Shown here: piece by piece, positions 1-3,565 of the stretch
Layout: every line of letters starts with the position of its first letter
Numbering within the stretch: the first letter of the stretch is position 1
Assembly: GCA_027310975.1 (NCBI GenBank)
Contig: DAICZV010000037.1
Span: forward strand, 1-6,151
Reading direction: 5' to 3'
Length of the DNA: 6,151 bases
DNA from: a bacterium
Lineage (GTDB): Bacteria > Patescibacteriota > Minisyncoccia > UBA6257 > GWB1-50-10
The notes under the pieces: model-generated
Databases searched by the model: none
Told to the model about the DNA's origin: nothing
The model's input: only the letters and a program-made list of their open reading frames with translations
Made by a program: the position numbers and the translations under genes

Positions 1-3
1 CAT

Positions 4-38
4 TAGTATTAAGTATAAAGTAGAAAGTATCAAGTATG
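4..38. repeat. Degenerate heptad tandem repeat (AAGTATN family)
   Basis: Five consecutive 7-base units can be read: TAGTATT, AAGTATA, AAGTAGA, AAGTATC, AAGTATG. The core (A/T)AGTA recurs exactly every seven bases. Two units of the same family (TAGTATT, TAGTATG on the minus strand) lie at 1518-1531, directly after the groEL coding region. The array is non-coding and AT-rich against a GC-richer background. Its role is unknown; it may be an expanding microsatellite or a spacer element. The array may continue beyond the left edge. Confidence 0.7.
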
Positions 39-82
39 TCGGCAAAATCAGCGTCTTTTCGTTATCAACATTATCCGCACGT

Positions 83-118
83 AATTAAAAGACCGCCCGG
101 AAATGAACACGGGCGGTC
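83..118 (-). terminator. Rho-independent terminator after thyX and the tRNA-like element
   Basis: The arms GACCGCCCG (91-99) and CGGGCGGTC (110-118) form a perfect 9-bp GC-rich stem with a 10-base loop. Read on the minus strand the stem is followed by TTTTAATTA (90-82), a good U-tract. It therefore ends the leftward transcript that carries thyX and the tRNA-like sequence. On the plus strand the stem is followed only by GTCTTTAT, so termination in that direction would be weaker. Confidence 0.85.
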
Positions 119-144
119 GTCTTTATATGGCCGATGGGACGGCG

Positions 145-210
145 CGGAATGGAGAGGGTTTGAACCTCCATCGGTAAACATCCCGACGCTCGCCACGTAA
201 GCTCCATTCC
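145..210 (-). tRNA. tRNA-like cloverleaf, shortened; degenerate or non-canonical tRNA
   Basis: Read on the minus strand, GGAATGG (210-204) pairs perfectly with CCATTCC (152-146) as a 7-bp acceptor stem. The T arm (169-153) has a 5-bp stem including one G-U pair and a canonical TTCAAAC loop. A 4-bp D-like stem (202-199 with 191-188) encloses a loop containing GG. A 5-bp anticodon-like stem (187-183 with 174-170) encloses an 8-base loop, GATGTTTA; if T180 is U33 the anticodon would be GUU (Asn). Several parts are missing: one of positions 8/9, position 26 and the whole variable region. The length is about 66 nt rather than the usual 73 or more, and no CCA is encoded. It lies between thyX and the terminator, so it is probably transcribed with them. 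It could be a decayed tRNA, a tRNA-mimic RNA, or a real but aberrant tRNA; I favour one of the first two. Confidence 0.4.
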
Positions 211-252
211 ATTAGGAACTAAGGCCTAATTTAGCAAACCAGCCGTTTGGCG

Positions 253-1038
253 TCAAACCTTGCTGTTCGGCGACTTATAACTGGGTAAGCCGTCGATTAT
301 CTCAACGACCATATCGCCAAAGAGATTTGGATAACGGTTGACGACAATCTTGCCGACTTCCCCGAAAACCAGTCGAATTTCTTCCTCTGCTTCTGGGGCC
401 GTCCTCATTTCCAGCACCCAACGTAAAGTCCGAGGATTAGCTGACCAGCCAATGTTCGTCGCGAGACCGATTGGAGCGATGCGCCGCATAGCCGAAGTAA
501 CAATCTTCTTTCTGGTGAAGTTCGCCTGTGAATCGTCCAATCTGAAATGCACGGCCAGTTCTTTTTGCAAGCGTTCCAATTCCTCGAACGTCCGTCCGAA
601 AATGGTCATAGCTTCTTCATCTTCCCGAATTACGGTCGGTAGCCATTGACCCAAGTCGTCCAGCCGAACATATCGCAAACTTTCCTGCGAAATGGCGACG
701 CCGACCCGATGGCGCACGAGTTCGTGCGTGAAAACCCGGCTCACATCCGCAAAGACGAAGTTGATGACCGGATGTTCTAGAACCGATCCATGCTTCACTT
801 TGAGGATGTTTCCTAGGTGCTCCGCATTATGCTCGCGGATCTTCTTGACATTCGGATTGAGGCCAGGCTTATAACTCTTATAGCAAAGTCGGCTGTAAAA
901 TTCGGCTACCTTTTCCACATCCGTCGGCGCATCGGACTGCCATTCCGGAGCTCCAATATGATTGAGAAATCCCCTGAGGCCGTCTTCAACGATCCGCGTT
1001 TCGCCGATCAAGAACACTTTCGGTTCTACCTTATGCAT
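253..1038 (-). CDS. thyX: Flavin-dependent thymidylate synthase ThyX
   Basis: 261 aa, cytosolic. ThyX converts dUMP to dTMP using methylene-tetrahydrofolate, FAD and NAD(P)H, replacing ThyA. Visible family features are HGSVLEH (residues 83-89), matching the conserved HxSxxEH stretch, then the signature RHRVGVAISQESLRY (109-123), and the C-terminal NPRTLRWVLEMR...AEEEIR block (201-222) that contributes dUMP/FAD contacts in the family. The signature has eight residues between RHR and the serine, where the textbook ThyX motif is RHR-X7-S, so there is a one-residue insertion. Flanking residues (SQES-RY) are otherwise typical. The ATG at 1038 has AGGAGG (1045-1050) six bases upstream; the stop of the preceding 54-aa gene sits inside this gap. 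It is the last protein gene of a minus-strand operon, followed by the tRNA-like element and the terminator at 83-118. A small inverted repeat (GTTTG/CAAAC, 245-258) straddles its TGA stop. Confidence 0.93.
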   Translation of the reverse strand: MHKVEPKVFLIGETRIVEDGLRGFLNHIGAPEWQSDAPTDVEKVAEFYSRLCYKSYKPGLNPNVKKIREHNAEHLGNILKVKHGSVLEHPVINFVFADVSRVFTHELVRHRVGVAISQESLRYVRLDDLGQWLPTVIREDEEAMTIFGRTFEELERLQKELAVHFRLDDSQANFTRKKIVTSAMRRIAPIGLATNIGWSANPRTLRWVLEMRTAPEAEEEIRLVFGEVGKIVVNRYPNLFGDMVVEIIDGLPSYKSPNSKV

Positions 1039-1041
1039 TTT

Positions 1042-1206
1042 CTACCTCCTTTTTAGTTTCGGTTCTTTATGATGATTTCTGCCAGCATCCAAGAGGAACA
1101 CGGTCAAGGCGATGACAACGATGATGACAATAGCGAATGTCACATCGTACATCACCTTAAATCCTGCCTGTACAAGGGCGTCAAAATCAGCCTGTAAGCT
1201 CGGCAT
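1042..1206 (-). CDS. Small single-pass membrane protein, 54 aa, unknown function
   Basis: The frame starts at ATG 1206 with AGGAGG (1212-1217) five bases upstream and ends at TAG 1042-1044. The N-terminal part (MPSLQADFDALVQAGFKVMY) is weakly amphipathic. Residues about 22-40 (VTFAIVIIVVIALTVFLLD) form one clear hydrophobic helix. The tail is polar and basic, ending KEPKLKRR, so the positive-inside rule puts the C-terminus in the cytoplasm. No signal-peptidase site is obvious. Its last codons and stop overlap the ribosome-binding region of thyX, so the two are probably translationally coupled. I do not recognise a family. The ideal ribosome-binding site, tight spacing and membrane-helix composition argue for a real gene. 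The complementary reading frame on the plus strand lacks a ribosome-binding site. Confidence 0.75.
   Translation of the reverse strand: MPSLQADFDALVQAGFKVMYDVTFAIVIIVVIALTVFLLDAGRNHHKEPKLKRR
1045..1056 (-). promoter_or_regulatory. Ribosome-binding site of thyX
   Basis: The minus-strand sequence CTAAAAAGGAGG precedes the thyX ATG with a short spacer that holds the TAG stop of the 54-aa gene. It is nearly the same as the module in front of the two upstream small genes, with one A fewer. It fixes the thyX start at 1038. Confidence 0.85.
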
Positions 1207-1211
1207 AACTG

Positions 1212-1224
1212 CCTCCTTTTTTAA
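1212..1224 (-). promoter_or_regulatory. Ribosome-binding site of the 54-aa membrane protein
   Basis: The minus-strand 13-mer TTAAAAAAGGAGG is identical to the one at 1424-1436. AGGAGG lies five bases before ATG 1206. The TAA that closes the start-less frame 1221-1304 lies within this module, as would be expected if that frame is really translated and coupled to the next gene. Confidence 0.85.
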
Positions 1225-1304
1225 GTTTTGGATAGCTGCCCGAAGCTTACAACAAAAAGCGCCGCCGTGGCAATGACCGCGGCGACGTATAAGTAATCTT
1301 CAAC
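1221..1304 (-). other. Start-less membrane-helix reading frame; probable second half of the 39-aa gene after a +1 shift
   Basis: On the minus strand a frame encodes VEDYLYVAAVIATAALFVVS followed by FGQLSKT and TAA (1221-1223). It contains an obvious transmembrane helix. Between the previous in-frame stop and this helix there is no ATG, GTG or TTG; only ATA (1316-1314) or other non-standard codons are available. It overlaps the end of the 39-aa gene (TGA at 1300-1302) in the +1 frame. Joining the two by skipping one base gives a 65-aa protein with two helices separated by a basic KYRKK loop, a sensible cytoplasmic-loop hairpin. Its TAA lies in the ribosome-binding module of the next gene. Explanations: a one-base error in the sequence, a true pseudogene, programmed +1 frameshifting, or chance from an Ala/Val-rich codon pattern. 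I rank an indel or frameshifted single gene highest. Confidence 0.45.
1254..1286 (-). terminator. Terminator-like hairpin inside the thyX operon (possible attenuator)
   Basis: Read on the minus strand, GTCGCCG (1286-1280) pairs with CGGCGGC (1267-1261), seven pairs with one G-U. The 12-base loop can form two further GC pairs. The stem is followed by GC and TTTTT (1258-1254). This resembles an intrinsic terminator lying between the 39-aa and 54-aa genes, inside the start-less frame. Because Ala-rich codons can produce such a stem by chance, the call is tentative. Confidence 0.35.
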
Positions 1305-1419
1305 CCTTCTTTCTATACTTAATGGCGGAGTAGGCCGCCATTAAGGCCGGCAAGGCCAGCGTAAAAGCTACCACCACTGCCGCCAATATGACAGTGGGTC
1401 TGTCCGGACCATTGAACAT
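1300..1419 (-). CDS. Small single-pass membrane protein, 39 aa, first gene of the thyX operon
   Basis: Starts at ATG 1419 with AGGAGG (1424-1429) four bases upstream; ends at TGA 1300-1302. After MFNGPDRPT, residues about 10-30 (VILAAVVVAFTLALPALMAA) form one hydrophobic helix. The C-terminus SAIKYRKKG is basic and should face the cytoplasm. It lies about 25-30 bases downstream of the predicted transcription start of a strong promoter. Its coding sequence contains an 11-bp perfect inverted repeat (1318-1345). The tail overlaps a second membrane frame in +1, so the true product may be a 65-aa two-helix protein. No family is recognised. A role as a translated leader controlling downstream genes is possible but unproven. 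Confidence 0.65.
   Translation of the reverse strand: MFNGPDRPTVILAAVVVAFTLALPALMAAYSAIKYRKKG
1318..1345. repeat. 11-bp perfect inverted repeat with 6-base loop
   Basis: CTTAATGGCGG (1318-1328) and CCGCCATTAAG (1335-1345) are exact reverse complements separated by AGTAGG. In RNA this makes a very stable hairpin within the last third of the 39-aa gene, ending 15 bases before its TGA. It is not followed by a T-run on either strand, so it is not a terminator. It might be a protein-binding site, an mRNA structure pausing the ribosome, or one arm of an attenuator. Confidence 0.8.
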
Positions 1420-1423
1420 GAAA

Positions 1424-1436
1424 CCTCCTTTTTTAA
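1424..1436 (-). promoter_or_regulatory. Ribosome-binding site of the 39-aa membrane protein
   Basis: TTAAAAAAGGAGG on the minus strand, with AGGAGG four bases from ATG 1419. It is an exact copy of the module at 1212-1224 and decides this start. Confidence 0.85.
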
Positions 1437-1452
1437 TGTCCCAATTCCCCCT

Positions 1453-1481
1453 AAGTTAACATTCTAAAAAACTATGGTCAA
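1453..1481 (-). promoter_or_regulatory. Sigma70-type promoter of the small-protein/thyX operon
   Basis: On the minus strand a -35 box TTGACC (1481-1476) is followed by a 17-bp spacer and the -10 box TAACTT (1458-1453). TG one base before the -10 gives an extended -10 element. The predicted start is near 1446, leaving a leader of about 27 bases before ATG 1419. The -35 box begins two bases past the T-run of the groEL terminator, so the thyX operon is insulated from, but immediately adjacent to, groESL. Confidence 0.65.
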
Positions 1482-1482
1482 C

Positions 1483-1517
1483 AAAAGACCCCTGGCGCTT
1501 TACGCTCCAAGGGTCTT
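1483..1517 (-). terminator. Rho-independent terminator of groESL
   Basis: Minus-strand arms AAGACCCTTGGAGC (1517-1504) and GCGCCAGGGGTCTT (1498-1485) pair over 14 positions, with one G-U and one A-G mismatch, around a 5-base loop. The 3' end runs into TTTTG (1486-1482). It starts 12 bases after the groEL stop codon. Confidence 0.85.
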
Positions 1518-1528
1518 CATACTAAATA

Positions 1529-3166
1529 CTAGTAACCCATTTCTCCGCCCATCCCCGGTCCGCCAGCCGGCGGATTCTTTACCGGTATCTCCGTCACGGC
1601 CGCGCCGATTGTCAGGTAGTTGGCCGCAACCGACACCGCGTTCGTGAAGGCCGTCTTCGTAACCTTCAAAGGATCAATGACCCCGGCGGACTTGAGGTCC
1701 TCAATCTTGTTCGTAAAGGCGTTGAAGCCCTTCCAAATTTCGTTCGGCTTCCGCTCTTTGAGCTCGCCCAATATTTTGGACACGGACTCGCCGCTGTTCG
1801 TCACGATGGCCGTGACCGGCGCCTGAGTGGCGGTAAGGAGTATTTTCTTGGCCGCCTCTTCCACGGCGTTGCCGCTCGGCTTTCCGTCCTCAAACGTGTA
1901 AACGTTCCAGAGGGCGATGCCGCCGCCCGGCACGATGCCTTCTTCCATGGCCGCGCGCGTCGCGTTCACCGCGTCTTCCACGCGCTGTTTCAATTCTTTC
2001 TGGGCCGATTCCGTCGGCGCGCCCACCTTGATGACGGCGACGCCGCCCGAAAGCTTGCCCAGGCGCTCCTGCAATTTCTCCTTGTCAAAATCAGAATCGG
2101 TCTTCGTTATCTGCGATTTTATCTGTTTCACGCGCTCTTCAATATCGCCCTTAACGCCCGCGCCGCCCACAATGGTCGTCTTGTCCTTGTCGGCAACCAC
2201 CCGGTGCGCGTGGCCGAGCTCGGAGAGTTCCACGTTCTCCAGTTTCTTCCCTAAATCGTCCGAGACGAAGCTCGCGCCCGTGACGACGGCGATGTCCTGA
2301 AGCATCTCTTTCTTCCGGTCGCCGAAGCCCGGGGCCTTCACGCCTAAAACGGAGAAGATGCCGCGGATCTTGTTCAAGACCAATGTCGCCAAGGCCTCGC
2401 CGTCAATGTCGTCGGCGATGATAAGCAGCTCCTTCTTGCCGCTTTGGACTATTTTTTCCAGAAGCGGCAAAAGTTCGGCAATGGCCGAGACCTTCTTGTC
2501 CGTCACGAGAATGTAAGGATCTTCCAAGACCGCCTCCATCCTTTCCTGGTTCGTCACCATGTAGGCCGAAACGTAGCCGCGGTCAAATTGCATCCCCTCC
2601 ACCGTCTCGTATGAGTTGCCGATGGCGTTTGAATCTTCCACGGTCACGACGCCTTCGCGGCCGAGCTTGCCCATCACCTCGGCGATGAGCTTGCCGATGG
2701 ACTTGTCCTTGGCCGAAAGCGTGGCCACCTCCTCTATCTTCTTGTTGTCGTCAATGCTCTCCTTTTGTTTTTCCAGAGCCCGGATGACGGCGTCGCTCCC
2801 CTTTTTGAGCTCTTCGGCGAGCTGAATGACGTTAAAGCCCTTTTCTTTGATGGCCTTCTCGCCCTCTTCTATCATCGTGTGGGCCAAAACCACGGACGTC
2901 GTCGTGCCGTCGCCGACTCCTTCATCGGTCTTGTCGGCCGCCTGTTTCAAAAATTCCGCGCCCAGGTTCTCGTATTTGTCCTCCAATTCTATCTCTTTGG
3001 CGACGGTCACGCCGTCAAAAGTTACCTGCGGCGCGCCGTAGCTCTTTTCAATGACGGCCGCGCGGCCCCGGGGACCCAGGGTCATCCGCACCGCTTCGGC
3101 GAGCTTGTCTATGCCCTTTTTCATCGCCGCCCGGGCGTCTTCGTTGAACAAAATTTGTTTGGCCAT
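1529..3166 (-). CDS. groEL: Chaperonin GroEL (60 kDa, Hsp60)
   Basis: 545 aa, close to the usual length of about 548. It forms the double-ring ATP-driven folding chamber in the cytosol with GroES as lid. Visible landmarks are MTLGPRGR near residue 28 (nucleotide-binding P-loop region), GDGTTT at 85-90 (catalytic Asp86 region), APGFGDRKKEML near 278-289, VEDAVNATRAAMEEGIVPGGG at 396-416 with the ATP-hydrolysis Asp398, and GVIDPLKV near 495-502. The C-terminal tail NPPAGGPGMGGEMGY is a short variant of the Gly-Met tail. The ATG at 3166 is one base after the groES TAA (TAA T ATG), and no Shine-Dalgarno lies at normal distance. Translation therefore probably depends on coupling to groES. It is transcribed from the CIRCE-linked promoter at 3509-3536 and ended at 1483-1517. 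All key residues I checked are present. Confidence 0.98.
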   Translation of the reverse strand: MAKQILFNEDARAAMKKGIDKLAEAVRMTLGPRGRAAVIEKSYGAPQVTFDGVTVAKEIELEDKYENLGAEFLKQAADKTDEGVGDGTTTSVVLAHTMIEEGEKAIKEKGFNVIQLAEELKKGSDAVIRALEKQKESIDDNKKIEEVATLSAKDKSIGKLIAEVMGKLGREGVVTVEDSNAIGNSYETVEGMQFDRGYVSAYMVTNQERMEAVLEDPYILVTDKKVSAIAELLPLLEKIVQSGKKELLIIADDIDGEALATLVLNKIRGIFSVLGVKAPGFGDRKKEMLQDIAVVTGASFVSDDLGKKLENVELSELGHAHRVVADKDKTTIVGGAGVKGDIEERVKQIKSQITKTDSDFDKEKLQERLGKLSGGVAVIKVGAPTESAQKELKQRVEDAVNATRAAMEEGIVPGGGIALWNVYTFEDGKPSGNAVEEAAKKILLTATQAPVTAIVTNSGESVSKILGELKERKPNEIWKGFNAFTNKIEDLKSAGVIDPLKVTKTAFTNAVSVAANYLTIGAAVTEIPVKNPPAGGPGMGGEMGY

Positions 3167-3167
3167 A

Positions 3168-3464
3168 TTAGTTGATAATCGCGAGTATTTCGTCCTCCTC
3201 CACTATAAAATAGGTCTTCCCGCCCTCTTCCATCTTCTTGTCGTCTCCCCAGGGCTTGCTGAAAATGACCTTGTCGCCGACCTTAACCTCCGGCGCGATG
3301 CGCGCGCCGTTTTGGACCTTGCCCGGCCCAACGGCCGTCACGGTCCCTTTGGACTGCTCTTTCTTTTCCGCCGAATCCGGCAGAACGATCCCGGACTTCG
3401 TGGTCTGCTCGTTGCTCAGAGCAAGCTCCACCACGACCCGGCCTCCCAATGGTTGGATGTTCAT
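3168..3464 (-). CDS. groES: Co-chaperonin GroES (10 kDa, Hsp10)
   Basis: 98 aa, normal for the family. It caps the GroEL cavity as a heptamer and triggers release of substrate into the chamber. The start NIQPLGGRVVVE is the classic first strand. The mobile loop is at about 17-33, with the GroEL-binding GIVLP motif at 25-29. KGTVTAVGPG (39-48) and VKVGDKVIFSK (60-70) follow as in other GroES proteins. ATG 3464 has no Shine-Dalgarno; the region before it is A-rich (AAAAGTAAAAAT). The leader is about 38 bases from the predicted start and consists largely of the CIRCE-like repeat. First gene of the groES-groEL pair. Confidence 0.97.
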   Translation of the reverse strand: MNIQPLGGRVVVELALSNEQTTKSGIVLPDSAEKKEQSKGTVTAVGPGKVQNGARIAPEVKVGDKVIFSKPWGDDKKMEEGGKTYFIVEEDEILAIIN

Positions 3465-3474
3465 ATTTTTACTT

Positions 3475-3501
3475 TTAGCAATGACGACCCTTGATTGCTA
3501 G
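3475..3501. promoter_or_regulatory. CIRCE-like operator (HrcA-binding site) of groESL
   Basis: TTAGCAATG (3475-3483), nine bases, then GATTGCTAG (3493-3501). The CIRCE consensus is TTAGCACTC-N9-GAGTGCTAA. Each half matches at 7 of 9 positions, the spacing is exactly nine, and the altered bases keep the arms mutually complementary over most of their length. It sits at about +1 to +27 of the predicted groESL transcript, the usual place for HrcA repression. No hrcA gene is in the window. Confidence 0.8.
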
Positions 3502-3508
3502 TAGTCCT

Positions 3509-3536
3509 ATTCTAGAAAAACGCCGTCCTTTGTCAA
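3509..3536 (-). promoter_or_regulatory. Sigma70-type promoter of groES-groEL
   Basis: On the minus strand the -35 box is a perfect TTGACA (3536-3531). After 16 bp comes TAGAAT (3514-3509), five of six matches to the -10 consensus. The predicted start is near 3502, at the outer edge of the CIRCE-like repeat. This is a housekeeping promoter under repressor control rather than a sigma32-type heat-shock promoter. Confidence 0.8.
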
Positions 3537-3558
3537 CCGGCCCGAGCCGGCCTAAAAT
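3530..3558 (+). promoter_or_regulatory. Divergent promoter of rel giving a leaderless transcript
   Basis: TTGTCA (3530-3535) is a five-of-six -35 box, followed by a 17-bp spacer and TAAAAT (3553-3558), five of six for -10. Transcription would begin at about 3565, at the ATG of rel. The -35 box overlaps the groESL -35 (3531-3536) on the opposite strand, so one polymerase would exclude the other. The spacer contains a small palindrome, CCGGC/GCCGG (3537-3550). Confidence 0.6.
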
Positions 3559-3565
3559 CAAATGA

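Noticed and set aside
36..200. 54-aa plus-strand frame starting ATG at 36
   Set aside because: It runs through the terminator hairpin and most of the tRNA-like element, has no ribosome-binding site and no protein-like pattern.
211..230. ATTAGG/CCTAAT 6-bp inverted repeat between thyX and the tRNA-like element
   Set aside because: Short and AT-rich with an 8-base loop and no T-run; not distinguishable from chance.
1069..1197. 42-aa acidic plus-strand frame
   Set aside because: It is the complement of the 54-aa membrane gene, whose strand has an ideal AGGAGG and operon context. The plus frame has neither.
1300..1302. Reading TGA as glycine (genetic code 25) to extend the 39-aa gene
   Set aside because: Readthrough in the same frame gives a basic, non-membrane sequence, and TGA correctly terminates thyX and rel.
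3491..3518. Second possible plus-strand promoter (TTGATT, 16 bp, TAGAAA) before rel
   Set aside because: Both boxes match consensus at only four of six positions. The TTGTCA/TAAAAT pair at 3530-3558 is clearly better and explains the missing leader.
3537..3550. CCGGC/GCCGG hairpin upstream of rel as a leader regulator
   Set aside because: It lies in the promoter spacer upstream of the predicted transcript start, so it would not be in the mRNA. The arms are only 5 bp; an operator role is possible but unsupported.
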